The notes under the pieces: model-generated
The model's database searches: none
Seen by the model: the letters and a program-made list of their open reading frames with translations, nothing else
What the model was told of the DNA's origin: nothing
Assembly: GCA_012103255.1 (NCBI GenBank)
Contig: WLXD01000001.1
Span: 124,001 to 188,000 of the forward strand
From: Acidobacteriota bacterium
GTDB lineage: Bacteria > Acidobacteriota > UBA890 > WLXD01
Length of the DNA: 64,000 bases
Direction: 5' to 3'
Part shown: positions 42,085 through 51,308 of the stretch, in pieces
How the letters are laid out: the number at the start of each line of letters is the position of its first letter
Numbering within the stretch: position 1 is the stretch's first letter
Position numbers and translations under genes: made by a program

Positions 42085-42393
42085 ATGACCGACCCACTTC
42101 GCCCGCTCGTCTTCCAGATCCTGCTACTCCTCAACGAGGAGGAAACGCACGGCTACGACATCATTAAGGCGGTGAACGAGCGTGCCGGGCGCAGCGCTAT
42201 CCTGGGCCCGGCCACGCTCTACCGGACCCTCGGTCAGATGCGTGACCAGGGTCTGATTCACGAGGCGCCGACCGATGATGATCGACGCCGGGTGTATCGA
42301 CTCACCGACGAGGGACGCCGTATCGCCCGCGATGAGGCGGAACGGATGGCCGACCTGGTGGAGCGGGCGCGCGCAGGGCAGCTGATCGGCTAG
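42085..42393 (+). CDS. PadR family transcriptional regulator
   Basis: A 102-residue winged-helix protein with a different subtype from its neighbours: VFQILLLLNEEETHGYDIIKAVNERAG, GPATLYRTLGQMRDQGLIHEAPTDDDRRRVYRLTDEGRRIA. The ETHGYD and LYRTL motifs are classic PadR. It starts 4 bp after the ADOP stop, and its stop overlaps the stop of the convergent outer-membrane protein gene. Probable target: the palindrome at 39358-39377. Confidence 0.92.
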   Translation: MTDPLRPLVFQILLLLNEEETHGYDIIKAVNERAGRSAILGPATLYRTLGQMRDQGLIHEAPTDDDRRRVYRLTDEGRRIARDEAERMADLVERARAGQLIG

Positions 42394-43544
42394 AACGAAC
42401 CCTTCAGCCAGGCAAAGAAGCTTGAGCCGGAATCGCTGGAGAACTGCGTCTGCGGATCGCCGAACAAGACCTGGCCGGCGACGGACAGCGTCAGGTTGTT
42501 CGACATGGAGTAGTCGACCTGCGGGCTCAAGTAGGCCGACTGGTCGTCCGGGTTGTACACCGATGCGAGACCGAGCCGGGTGAGCGGTGACGCCTGGTAG
42601 CCGAGCGAACCCATGACGTTCCAACGCGCCCGGGTAAGCAGCCGGGCGTCGGCAAAGAGCGCTCCGAGTACGGGGCTTCCGCCGACCGGCTCCGTCGTGC
42701 CGAGGCTGTTGTAGATGAACTCCGTCGTGATCATGAGGCTGTTCGGAAAGGTGTAGTTGCCGCCTGCCGCGGCGACGAACTGTTCCTCGTTGGCGATCCC
42801 GCTGCCGCCTTCAGCGTAATAGGTCATCTCGCCGTTGAATCCGGCGCCAGCGATCTGTCCCGACCAACCCAGACCGGCCGCGAATGTGTCCTGTACCGAG
42901 CCGGCGAAGGCCTGGATGTCGTAGCCGGCGATGTTCGCTCGATACATGCCGGCGGCCGTCACTCGGTCGTCGTAGTCGACCTTTACTGCCGCCTCCGCCG
43001 ACGATGTACTCCCCGTGTAGTATCGCGCCCGCAGCGCATCCGACCCCGGCTTCTCGATGTACGTGATGTCGAAGAACGACGAGGCATTGAAGATGTCGTT
43101 CGGATTCCAGACATAGTTCACGCCCCAGTTCACGCGCTGGCGGCCCGCCTGCACTTCGAGATTGCCGTTGGTGTGCCGGATGCTGAACCGGTCGAAGTTC
43201 AGGTAGACGACATGGTCGCCACCATCGGCAACGGGGAACGTCAGATCGAGCCAACCCGGGTCGGTTGTGACCAGATCGCCATACCCGGGAACGCTTTCGA
43301 CCACGCCACCGTACGTGCTCAGGTAGCGCGCCGCCGCGTAGCCCTCCCAATTGCTGCTCGGGTACCACCGCAAATCCACGCGGGCGTTGAACTGAGCCGT
43401 CAGATCGACCGGCTCAGGAGTTCCCGTCACGCCGATCGCGAGCGTCTCCCAGAACCCCGAGAGACTGAAGGCGCTCTGCGCGTGGACCGGACCGGCAGCC
43501 GCGACCAACAAGCCCAGGAGAAGAACGCGGCCAGCACGCACCAT
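42390..43544 (-). CDS. Outer-membrane beta-barrel protein of the LolA/ABC operon
   Basis: A 384-residue protein with a signal peptide (MVRAGRVLLLGLLVAAAGPVHA) and a body of alternating amphipathic strands such as VDLRWYPSSNWEGYAAARYLS, LEVQAGRQRVNWG and LGLASVYNPDDQSAYLSPQVDY. It ends with phenylalanine (WLKGSF), the usual signal for barrel insertion by BamA. The GRQRVNWG segment resembles DUF1302-type barrels, which occur with LolA-like and MMPL proteins in other bacteria. It is last in a five-gene leftward operon, 6 bp after the ATPase gene. A role as the outer-membrane receiver for a lipid or lipoprotein carried by the system is inferred. Confidence 0.8.
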   Translation of the reverse strand: MVRAGRVLLLGLLVAAAGPVHAQSAFSLSGFWETLAIGVTGTPEPVDLTAQFNARVDLRWYPSSNWEGYAAARYLSTYGGVVESVPGYGDLVTTDPGWLDLTFPVADGGDHVVYLNFDRFSIRHTNGNLEVQAGRQRVNWGVNYVWNPNDIFNASSFFDITYIEKPGSDALRARYYTGSTSSAEAAVKVDYDDRVTAAGMYRANIAGYDIQAFAGSVQDTFAAGLGWSGQIAGAGFNGEMTYYAEGGSGIANEEQFVAAAGGNYTFPNSLMITTEFIYNSLGTTEPVGGSPVLGALFADARLLTRARWNVMGSLGYQASPLTRLGLASVYNPDDQSAYLSPQVDYSMSNNLTLSVAGQVLFGDPQTQFSSDSGSSFFAWLKGSF

Positions 43545-43550
43545 CGGTTT

Positions 43551-44237
43551 TCAGCCTGCGTTCGTGTCGCTGACGATCTTGCCGTCGTCGAGGGCAATCA
43601 CGCGGCGGGCGCGGTCGATGACGCGCTGATCGTGCGTCGCGAAGACGAACGTGACGCCGCTGTTGGCATTCATTTCGGCCATCAGGTCGAGGAGGTCGCT
43701 CGTGGCGTGCGAATCGAGATTGGCCGTGGGCTCGTCCGCCAGCACGAACTCCGGCTTCGATGCCAGGGCGCGGGCCACAGCGACGCGCTGCTGCTGCCCA
43801 CCCGACATCAGGCCGGGACGTTTGTCGGCCTGATCTGCGATTCCCACCTCGGCGAGGAGTTCCCTCGACCGCACGGCTCGTTCGTCCGCCGGAATGCCTT
43901 GCAGTTCCATGATGAACTCGATGTTCTCTTTTGCGGTGAGCACGGGGATCAAGTTGTAGGCCTGGAACACGAAGCCAATGCGCTTCAGACGGAAGTCGGT
44001 GAGTTCCGCCTCGCTCATGCTGTCGATCTGTGTGCCACCGATGTAGATCTCGCCCTTCGTGATCGAGTCGAGTCCGCCCACCATGTTGAGCAACGTCGTC
44101 TTGCCGCAGCCGGAAGGACCGATCACCGCGGTGAACTCACCCTTTTCCACGGCGAAGCTGATGCCGTTCACGGCGTGCACGGGCACCCCGCTGCCCTCAT
44201 AGGTCTTGTACACGTCGCGTGCGTCGATAACAGGCAT
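43551..44237 (-). CDS. ABC transporter ATPase, LolD/MacB type
   Basis: A 228-residue ATPase with Walker A GPSGCGKTTLLNMVGG at 41-56, the signature LMSGGQQQRVAVARAL, Walker B EFVLADEPTANLD and a switch His in FATHDQRV. Q-loop VFQAYNLIPVLTAKEN is typical of the LolD/MacB/FtsE group, which powers FtsX-type permeases. It starts 6 bp after the second permease gene and supplies energy to the two permeases upstream. The six ADOP permeases in this window lack such a partner. Confidence 0.95.
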   Translation of the reverse strand: MPVIDARDVYKTYEGSGVPVHAVNGISFAVEKGEFTAVIGPSGCGKTTLLNMVGGLDSITKGEIYIGGTQIDSMSEAELTDFRLKRIGFVFQAYNLIPVLTAKENIEFIMELQGIPADERAVRSRELLAEVGIADQADKRPGLMSGGQQQRVAVARALASKPEFVLADEPTANLDSHATSDLLDLMAEMNANSGVTFVFATHDQRVIDRARRVIALDDGKIVSDTNAG

Positions 44238-44243
44238 GGCGTC

Positions 44244-45464
44244 TCAGGTGTCGGCGCGGATCGCTTCCGCGGGAAGGAGTTTCAGGGCGCGGCGCGCGGG
44301 ATAGATCGAGGCAAGGAAGGCCGTCACGAGAACCATTCCGGCAACCTGCAGATAGAAGCTCGTAGACGCCTCCGGATAGATCATGGAGTCGTAGCCGAAA
44401 GCGGCCAGCCCTTCGGCCCAGGCCTGCATGTTGACGCCGACCCGGCCGAGCCAACCCAGAAGGGCAACGCTCAGTACCAGGCCGCCAACGCCACCAACCA
44501 TCGACAGAAACGCCGTCTCGTAGAGCAGCATCCAGAAGACGCGTGCACGGGCCATGCCCAGCGCCATGAGCATGCCGATCTCGCGCGTGCGCTCCATCAC
44601 GACCATGAGCATCGTGTTGACGATTCCGAACCCCAGCGCGGTGAGGATGATCGCCAGGAAACCAAACCCGAAGACGCCGCCAAAGTCCGCCGCCAGCTGG
44701 AGCTGCGGCGCTAGATCGCGCCACGTGCGAACCAGGAGTTCCGGATGCGCGGCCGCGAATGCGGCCGCGACCGCGTCGCCCGACTCGCGCGGCTCGATGC
44801 GCACAATCAGCTCGGAAGCCGAGTTGTCGGCAAAGCCGGTGAGTTCCGCAAGATCCTCACGCGTCACGAAAACGTTCGACTGATCGAACACCGAATCGGA
44901 CGTCCTGAAAATACCGACGATGCGAAACGCGCCGTACACGATCTCCCCGGTTGGGCTTACCACGCTGGCAACGATGCGCGAGCGCAACCGAACCTCGAGA
45001 TCGTCGGCGACCTTCTCGCTCATCAGGAGCGGGATGCGTTCGTCAGCACTGAGATAGGCACCCTCGATCAGCTTGGTGCGCAGGTCCGAGATCTCGGGGT
45101 CATGATCGAGATCCACGCCTACGATTCGCGCCGCGGCCGTGCCCACGGCACTACTCGCCATCGCCGTTCCGACGATGCGCGAGGATGCGCCGACGACTCC
45201 CGGGGTGCTCCGGACCTCGGCCAGGAGCGCGTCGACATCGTCGAGCGCGTACCGCAGGTCGCGATCTGTGGGGTAGTCCGGATGGTGAACCTGGAAGCTA
45301 CCCAGCCCCACGTGGATCGCGCTCCGCACCGCCTGGTTGACCAAGCCCATCATGAACGCGTAGCTGAACACTCCTCCGAGCAGCCCGATCGCGATCGCGG
45401 ACGCAATGACGAGGCTCCGCACTTTGTTGCGCCACACGTTGCGCCAGGCGATATGCCAGAGCAT
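44244..45464 (-). CDS. ABC transporter permease, LolC/LolE-like (FtsX family), second copy
   Basis: A 406-residue permease: an N-terminal membrane helix (RSLVIASAIAIGLLGGVFSYAFMMG), a periplasmic domain of about 220 residues with lipoprotein-releasing features, then three helices containing VVMERTREIGMLMALGMARARVF, the FtsX coupling motif. It pairs with the equally long permease encoded just upstream (45467-46687) to form a heterodimeric transmembrane part. The spacing is 2 bp to the permease gene before it and 6 bp to the ATPase gene after it. Confidence 0.93.
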   Translation of the reverse strand: MLWHIAWRNVWRNKVRSLVIASAIAIGLLGGVFSYAFMMGLVNQAVRSAIHVGLGSFQVHHPDYPTDRDLRYALDDVDALLAEVRSTPGVVGASSRIVGTAMASSAVGTAAARIVGVDLDHDPEISDLRTKLIEGAYLSADERIPLLMSEKVADDLEVRLRSRIVASVVSPTGEIVYGAFRIVGIFRTSDSVFDQSNVFVTREDLAELTGFADNSASELIVRIEPRESGDAVAAAFAAAHPELLVRTWRDLAPQLQLAADFGGVFGFGFLAIILTALGFGIVNTMLMVVMERTREIGMLMALGMARARVFWMLLYETAFLSMVGGVGGLVLSVALLGWLGRVGVNMQAWAEGLAAFGYDSMIYPEASTSFYLQVAGMVLVTAFLASIYPARRALKLLPAEAIRADT

Positions 45465-45466
45465 CC

Positions 45467-46687
45467 CTACCTCCCAGTGATCGCCCGCATGATGTGCAGG
45501 CGGCGGATCGAAACGATGGGGAAGGACGCAACGATCAACGCCATCACCAGAACGACGAACCCCTGGGCGAGGAAGATGCCGAGATCCACCGAGAACGGCA
45601 TATACGGCGGCACGTTGAACTGCTCGAACACCGCGGCGAGATCGCCCGTGACCGGGATCGGGTTGTAGTGGAACCAGGTGATGATCGGAACCGAAACGAT
45701 GAGACCGAGCACCACGCCCACGAAGACGAGCACAAGCGTCTCCATGAACAACACGAACGCGAGTCGGCCCTTGCGCATGCCGACGGCGTTCATCACACCG
45801 AACTCGCGGCGCCGCTCCATCGTGCTCATGAGCACCGTGCCGAGCAGGCCGAACCCAGCCACCACGTAGAGGATCGCGAGCATGAAGATCCCACCGACGC
45901 TGTCCGACTGGATGCCCTGCACCACCTCCGGCGAGGTCTCGCGCCAGGTCATGACGTCGAACTCGTTGCCGAGTTCCCGCTGGAGAGTCTCCGCCGTTCG
46001 GTCGATCGCGTCTCCATCGTCGAGCATCACTGACAGCGACGTCACCTGATCGGGCGGCGTCGCATAGAGTTCGCGCGCCGCGTCGAGAGGGACGTACGCG
46101 AGACCCGTCTCGAGGTTGCCCATCAGCGTGTAGTCGAAGATACCGACCACCGGGAGCAGGTCAGCGGCGGTCTGGCCGCGGTAGCCACCCCCGAGAAGAA
46201 CGACGTCGTCGCCGATGCCCGCACCGAGATAGCTGGCGAGACTACGCAGCAGGATGATGCCGCGCTCCCCGACCTCCAGGTACCGGCCCTCCACAATGCG
46301 CCCCGCCAGCGCCGTGTAGCGGTCCTCGATCTCCGGATTCGTCCCTATGACCCCGGATGGCTTGGTGCGTTCGCCGAACGAGATCAACGCGAACGACTCG
46401 AGGCGCGGCACCGCGTCTGCCACTCCGGCGACGGAATTCACGCGTTCCAGTGTCTCCGCCGACGCGTGGATCGAGCGGTCGAGCGACTTGTTGTCCCAGT
46501 AGCCCTCGCCGAACACCTGGACGTGCCCGGTGCGCGCGACGGTGGAGTCGATCATCGCGCCGTACTGTCCGTACTGCATCGAACGCATCAGTAGGCCGAG
46601 CACGACGGCGAGAACGATCGTCGCCAACGTGAGCGCAGATCGGCGACGATTACGCCAGACGTTGCGCCACGCGATGGTCCAGAGCAC
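45467..46687 (-). CDS. ABC transporter permease, LolC/LolE-like (FtsX family), first copy
   Basis: A 406-residue permease beginning MLWTIAWRNVWRNRRRSALTLATIVLAVVLGLLM, very like the start of its partner (MLWHIAWRNVWRNKVRSLVIASAIAIG), so the two are paralogues. STMERRREFGVMNAVGMRKGRLA is the FtsX coupling motif between the later helices. The periplasmic domain lies at about 50-270. It is the second gene of the operon, 2 bp after the LolA-like gene. A role in extracting a lipid or lipoprotein from the inner membrane is inferred from the set. Confidence 0.93.
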   Translation of the reverse strand: MLWTIAWRNVWRNRRRSALTLATIVLAVVLGLLMRSMQYGQYGAMIDSTVARTGHVQVFGEGYWDNKSLDRSIHASAETLERVNSVAGVADAVPRLESFALISFGERTKPSGVIGTNPEIEDRYTALAGRIVEGRYLEVGERGIILLRSLASYLGAGIGDDVVLLGGGYRGQTAADLLPVVGIFDYTLMGNLETGLAYVPLDAARELYATPPDQVTSLSVMLDDGDAIDRTAETLQRELGNEFDVMTWRETSPEVVQGIQSDSVGGIFMLAILYVVAGFGLLGTVLMSTMERRREFGVMNAVGMRKGRLAFVLFMETLVLVFVGVVLGLIVSVPIITWFHYNPIPVTGDLAAVFEQFNVPPYMPFSVDLGIFLAQGFVVLVMALIVASFPIVSIRRLHIMRAITGR

Positions 46688-46689
46688 GG

Positions 46690-47463
46690 CTACCTCACGT
46701 TGCGCATCTGTTGCTGCGAGAAGAACGACTCACTGACCTCGTAGCTGAAGTCGGCGGCCTCGGTAACCATGATGGTCATGTGGCCCGGTTTCTTGGCGTC
46801 TTCCATCACCAGACGCGTCGGAATCAGGCGGTCGTCCATCATCTTCACTTCGCTGCCCGTCTGGCGATTGATGAGCTCGCCATCCTCGTCGAAGTACTCG
46901 GCCCGGAGCATGAAGAGTTCGTCCTTCGCGATCCACAGCACCACACGGCCCCACACCACGGGCGCCTCCGGCAACGGCATCAACTCGATCTGCCAGGTTT
47001 CGTATCCCTCGATCGTCTCCTCGCCGAGAATCGACTGCTCGTAGTCGATCACAAGAGAATCGATGCGCACGAGGTCGTTGTTGGTGAAGTCGGACCCCAT
47101 CCACGACTGGTTCATCATCGACGGGGGAATCTTCACTGAGCGCTGCACCCGTGGGACCCAGTTCCACATGTCGTTTTCGCGCTTGAGGAACACCTGACCC
47201 TGGTCGCGGGCGGGCGCCGTGATCAGGATCATGTAGTAGTCGGTGCCGAGCGACCACGACTTCATTGCCATCTCGCGCGTCCAGTCGGGCCGCACGATCT
47301 GCATGCTGGCCGTGGTGAGGCTGTTGAGACCTCGCGCGAGTTCGTTGGCCTGGCGCACGATCTCGCGAGCGTCGGGCTCCTGTGGCGCGCTGGCGAAAAC
47401 GCCCGGCGCGAGCGGGCTGCCGGTGGCGAGAACGATGAGCGCGTAGCGCAACACTCGGGACAT
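46690..47463 (-). CDS. LolA-like outer-membrane lipoprotein-sorting protein
   Basis: A 257-residue periplasmic protein: signal peptide MSRVLRYALIVLATGSPLAPGVFA, then the LolA/LolB-like half-barrel with EIVRQANELARGLNSLTTASMQIVRPDWTREMAMKSW, RDQGQVFLKRENDMWNWVPRVQRSVKIPPSMMNQSWMGSDFTNNDLVR and GYETWQIELMP. The DMW-W-P-x-x-x-R-x-I-P-P-S-M pattern marks the outer-membrane lipoprotein-sorting family. ATG at 47463 starts the signal peptide. It is the first gene of the five-gene operon with two permeases, an ATPase and a barrel, and probably shuttles the cargo across the periplasm. Confidence 0.9.
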   Translation of the reverse strand: MSRVLRYALIVLATGSPLAPGVFASAPQEPDAREIVRQANELARGLNSLTTASMQIVRPDWTREMAMKSWSLGTDYYMILITAPARDQGQVFLKRENDMWNWVPRVQRSVKIPPSMMNQSWMGSDFTNNDLVRIDSLVIDYEQSILGEETIEGYETWQIELMPLPEAPVVWGRVVLWIAKDELFMLRAEYFDEDGELINRQTGSEVKMMDDRLIPTRLVMEDAKKPGHMTIMVTEAADFSYEVSESFFSQQQMRNVR

Positions 47464-47545
47464 CGCGATCCTCCGGTCATTGGCCCACGGCACCGTCATC
47501 GGAGTGTGGGCGTACTCCTAGGATATCCCGGTCACAGGTATCCGA

Positions 47546-50185
47546 TTAGCCGTCCAGCACCTCGAAGGAGCCTTCCGTCGAGACGTCGCGCATCCGTAGC
47601 CGGACCGAGTAAGTACCCGGGACCGCGTAGGGAGCTGGTCGAGCGAACGCCTCGTATGGCGCCGTGACGCCGTCCGGCAGGAGGTCCCATCGCGCGATGT
47701 TCACGCCGGGCCGGGCCTGTACTTCCATCGTGCGGATGGGTTCGCCCGAGGGATCGAGAATTGTCACGTTCGCCACGCCGCCCGCCGGAACGCTGAACCG
47801 GATGACCGCCTCACCCGGTGTCGTGCCGTAGCGGTATGGGGCCGGCTGACGTCCGCGCGGACGCACGGCTGGTGCCACGGGAAAGACCTGCAATCCGGCA
47901 GCTTCGTCGAAGCCGCGCACCGGTTCCAGGTTGAGAACGAACGCACCACGGCCGTGGGTTCCGGCGACTAGTTCGGGGTCCCGCGGATGCACCCTCAGGT
48001 CGTATACCGGCGTCGTCGGCAAGTCGCCCATCAGACCCAGCCAGCTCGCGCCGCCGTTGCGCGAGACGTACACGCCGAGATCGGTGCCAACGTAGAGCAG
48101 ATCGGGGTTGGTGGGATCCTCACGCACCACGTTGATCGGCTCGAGAGGGAGGTTCGACGTGATCAACTCCCAGCTAGCTCCGCGATCTTCGGTGCGAAAG
48201 AGATAAGGCGTGAAGTCATCGTCGCGATAGCCCGTGAAGCTCACGTACGCTCGATCGGCGTCGAACATTGACGCGACGACGCGACTGACCCACTTGTGGG
48301 GAAGTCCGGCAGATGCGTCGGCCCAGGTTTGTAGTCCGTCTCGACTGACGCGCACCCGGCCGTCATCGCTGCCGGTCCAGAACACGCGACTGTCGACCGG
48401 CGATTCCGACATCGAGGTCAGCGTGCCGAACGGGATGTTGCCTTGCCGGTCGGGCCGGGGTTCCGCCGTGAGATCGGGACTCACAACCTCCCAGTCGTCT
48501 CCCCGGTTGCGCGACCGGAGCACCACCTGCCCTCCGTAGTAGATCGTGTCCGGGTCGTACGCAGACAGGAAGAACGGGGTCATCCAATTCACGCGCAGCG
48601 TGAAGTCATCCGGCCGCGGCATGATGTCGACAGTCGTGCCGTCGCGCATGTCTTTGCGACGCAGGGCGCCGAACTGGTGCGAGTAGAAGACCACATGTTT
48701 GTCGATCGGATGCGGCGGTGTGAAGTACGAATCGCCACCACCCCACGGGTCGATGTAGACGTGTTCCCAGGGGTCTTCCGGACCGGCGTCGATTCCGACA
48801 TGGCTCGGCCCGAACAACGCGGCGTCATCCTGCGTCCCACCGAAGATCTGGTACGGACGTTCCATGTCGAGATTGATCGCGTAGAACTCGGCGAGTGGCA
48901 AGTTGTTCAGATGGAGCCAGTTGGCGCCGCGGTCGTAGGAGACGTAAACGCCGCCATCGTTTCCCATGATCCAGTGGTCGGCGTCGTCCGGGTTGATCAG
49001 CATCTCGTGCTGGTCAAGGTGCAGGACATCAGCGCCGTGCTCGAGCAGGTGCACCACCTCGCCCGACATCTCGGCAAATGTGCGCCCGCCATTCGTGGAC
49101 TCCCACACCACCTGACCCGGAATGATCACGTGATCCGCGTTATCGGGCAGCACGCGGATCAGACAGAAGTCGTAGCCGGCTGGAATGTTCTGCTCGGTCA
49201 CCAGCCGCCAGCTCGCGCCGGCATCGTCGGATCGATACACCTGACCACGCGGCGGACGACGACCGTTCTCGTCCGGCGCGACCGGCACGTGGTTGTCGAC
49301 CAGCGCGTAGATCGTGTCGGGTTCCGACGGTGCGATCGCCAGACCGATGCGGCCCACGTATTCGTCGTTCGGGAAACCGTTCGTGAGCGGCACCCATGTG
49401 TCGCCACCATCGGTGGTCTTGTAGAGGCCGCTGCCGTCACCGGCCGCGTTGTGCCCCCAGGCCCGACGCGAGTGTTCCCACATGGCGGCGTACATGACGT
49501 CGGGATCACGAGGGTCCGCAATCAGGTCGATAGCCCCGGTGAGTTCGTCGACATATAGCGTCCGCTCCCAGCTCTCCCCGCCATTGGTGGTCTTGAAGAT
49601 CCCGCGTTGCTCGTTGGGCGAGAACAGCCGCCCGATGGCCGCAACCCAGGCGATGTCCGGGTCTTCGGGATGCACGACCACGCGCGCAATGTGATGTGTG
49701 TCCTCGAGTCCGAGATGCCGCCAGCTGTCGCCGCCATCGTCCGAGCGATAGACGCCAAACCCGGCGTACGAACTCCGCGCCATGAGGACTTCGCCGGTGC
49801 CCACCCAGATGACATCGGGGTCGGAGGGAGCCAGCGTCACATCGCCGATCGAGAACGTCCCTTCGCGATCAAAGATCGGCTGCCAGGTCGTACCGGCGTT
49901 TTCGGTCTTCCAGAGGTTCCCCGCGCCGGCGCCGACGTACATCGTGGCGCCATCGCGCGGATCGACTGCGATGGCCTCCACCCGTCCGCCCTGGAAGCGC
50001 GGTCCGACGGCGAGCCATGGCAGACCCGCGAAAGGCGACTCGTCCCGAAGCTCGACATGTCGAGCCCACGACGCGCTTCGATCCGAAGCCGAGGTCGCAT
50101 CCATGGGCGCCGGCATATTTTCCTGGCCCCCTGCGGAGAGGGACCCCGCGAGCAACAACGCGGCCGCGACCTGGGCGCGCTTCAC
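47546..50185 (-). CDS. Secreted BNR/VPS10-type beta-propeller protein
   Basis: An 879-residue exported protein (signal MKRAQVAAALLLAGSLSAGG). The body is filled with Asp-box/BNR repeats such as SDDGGDSWRHL, TTNGGESWERT, TTDGGDTWVPL, SDDAGASWRLV, SYDRGANWLHL and SRNGGASWLGL, forming a multi-bladed propeller like sortilin/VPS10 and sialidases. The last 130 residues look like a FlgD-type Ig domain (GVANVTILDPSGEPIRTMEVQARPGVNIARWD). No sialidase arginine triad is recognised. Its start overlaps the stop of the metallo-hydrolase gene by 4 bp, so the two are co-expressed. The function is unknown; such proteins are abundant in these phyla. Confidence 0.88.
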   Translation of the reverse strand: MKRAQVAAALLLAGSLSAGGQENMPAPMDATSASDRSASWARHVELRDESPFAGLPWLAVGPRFQGGRVEAIAVDPRDGATMYVGAGAGNLWKTENAGTTWQPIFDREGTFSIGDVTLAPSDPDVIWVGTGEVLMARSSYAGFGVYRSDDGGDSWRHLGLEDTHHIARVVVHPEDPDIAWVAAIGRLFSPNEQRGIFKTTNGGESWERTLYVDELTGAIDLIADPRDPDVMYAAMWEHSRRAWGHNAAGDGSGLYKTTDGGDTWVPLTNGFPNDEYVGRIGLAIAPSEPDTIYALVDNHVPVAPDENGRRPPRGQVYRSDDAGASWRLVTEQNIPAGYDFCLIRVLPDNADHVIIPGQVVWESTNGGRTFAEMSGEVVHLLEHGADVLHLDQHEMLINPDDADHWIMGNDGGVYVSYDRGANWLHLNNLPLAEFYAINLDMERPYQIFGGTQDDAALFGPSHVGIDAGPEDPWEHVYIDPWGGGDSYFTPPHPIDKHVVFYSHQFGALRRKDMRDGTTVDIMPRPDDFTLRVNWMTPFFLSAYDPDTIYYGGQVVLRSRNRGDDWEVVSPDLTAEPRPDRQGNIPFGTLTSMSESPVDSRVFWTGSDDGRVRVSRDGLQTWADASAGLPHKWVSRVVASMFDADRAYVSFTGYRDDDFTPYLFRTEDRGASWELITSNLPLEPINVVREDPTNPDLLYVGTDLGVYVSRNGGASWLGLMGDLPTTPVYDLRVHPRDPELVAGTHGRGAFVLNLEPVRGFDEAAGLQVFPVAPAVRPRGRQPAPYRYGTTPGEAVIRFSVPAGGVANVTILDPSGEPIRTMEVQARPGVNIARWDLLPDGVTAPYEAFARPAPYAVPGTYSVRLRMRDVSTEGSFEVLDG

Positions 50186-51126
50186 ACCGCAGCTCCGAGT
50201 TCCCGGTACCAGGCGCGGAAGGCGCGCTCGACGTAGTCGGCACCGAACTGCACGAAGGTGCCGAGCGACGCCGGCACCTCGTAGGCCGCTACGGCCGCTG
50301 CCAGATCGACGCCGGCCGCTGCGTCGCGCTGCGCCGCACGTTCGAGATCCTGTAGCAGGCCCAGGTAGTTGTCCTGTGCCGCCATGTCCGCCACATCACC
50401 ATGGCCGGGAACATAGGTGACCCCGTCGCGCCGAAGCAGCTGCTCGCAGGCACGAACCATGTGCGACGGAATCGAGTGCGTGAAGTTGGGGAACATCTCG
50501 TTCCAGACCAGGTCGCCGCAGAAGACGATATTGCGGTCGCGGATCTCGACGGTGACGTCGCTTGGCGTGTGGCCCATGCGCGCGGTAACGGTTGCCTGGG
50601 TGCCGCCAAGATCGATCGTTGTATCGCCGTTCGCTGCGATCTCGCCTTCCGGGAGAATCGTCTCCTCCCCCTCGGCCATGAGCTCACGAGTCCGAGCCGT
50701 CGCGTGCGAGGCGGCGCCGTCGAGGCCCAGTCCGGCAATGCCTCGGCAGTGATCTCCGTGGAAGTGGGTCAGCACGACATGTGTCGGTCGCATGCCCGTG
50801 AGGGCAAACGCCTGCTCGGCCACCCATGCCGAACCTTCATCGCTCATGAACCCCTCGACGATCAACAGTCCGTCGCGCCCCTGAACGATGCCGCCGTTGC
50901 TGGTCGTCGCGAATTGGCGCTCGCCATCGCGTAGCGGCGTCGAGATCACACCCCAGACGCCATCCGCCAGGGCTTCGATGCGCGCAAAGGGCGTTTCGGC
51001 GACGACAGTTGCCTGCGGCCTTATCGCGAACGACTGCCTGACCCAGAGTGGGGCCGTCGCCAGATAGCCAGCGCAGCCGCTCGCGATGCGCATGAAGTGC
51101 CGGCGCGACGAGTTCTCGGTCAGCAT
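50182..51126 (-). CDS. Exported metallo-beta-lactamase-fold hydrolase
   Basis: A 314-residue MBL-fold enzyme. THFHGDHCRG is the HxHxDH zinc motif; later ligands are seen in MGHTPSDV, VFCGDLVWNE and YVPGHGD. The N-terminus SSRRHFMRIASGCAGYLATA has a twin-arginine export pattern (S-R-R-x-F-M). It is related to the quinoprotein-relay/SoxH-like group, so the substrate could be many things, not necessarily a lactam. ATGA overlap with the downstream BNR protein gene suggests coupled translation. It is divergent from the PadR gene at 51309. Confidence 0.88.
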   Translation of the reverse strand: MLTENSSRRHFMRIASGCAGYLATAPLWVRQSFAIRPQATVVAETPFARIEALADGVWGVISTPLRDGERQFATTSNGGIVQGRDGLLIVEGFMSDEGSAWVAEQAFALTGMRPTHVVLTHFHGDHCRGIAGLGLDGAASHATARTRELMAEGEETILPEGEIAANGDTTIDLGGTQATVTARMGHTPSDVTVEIRDRNIVFCGDLVWNEMFPNFTHSIPSHMVRACEQLLRRDGVTYVPGHGDVADMAAQDNYLGLLQDLERAAQRDAAAGVDLAAAVAAYEVPASLGTFVQFGADYVERAFRAWYRELGAAV

Positions 51127-51262
51127 GAACGCCTCCGGGTTCGAACGAGATGACGTGGCGAACTGTATTGACTTCGCCCAGCGGCCTCAACGCGCCAGAG
51201 CTCACCCGACCCCAGCTGCAGTCGCCGCTGTGATCAGCCGCCTGGTGTTCACGGCCGATGTC

Positions 51263-51284
51263 TATTATTTTCTTGAAACAAGAA
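51263..51284. promoter_or_regulatory. Candidate -10 element and inverted repeat upstream of PadR
   Basis: TATTAT (51263-51268) is followed directly by TTCTTG (51270-51275) and CAAGAA (51279-51284), a perfect 6-bp inverted repeat with a 3-bp spacer. The repeat would cover the transcription start. It lies 25 bp before the PadR start at 51309; no good -35 is seen. Confidence 0.5.
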
Positions 51285-51308
51285 GAAATTCTATCCGTAG
51301 AGAACTCC

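Noticed and set aside
43173-44714. A 513-codon open frame on the plus strand antisense to the ATPase and permease genes
   Set aside because: It mirrors the GC-rich codons of the well-identified genes on the other strand, has no family features and no ribosome site. Similar long antisense frames at 296-1318, 1356-2453, 4847-6178 and 48443-49558 were dropped for the same reason.
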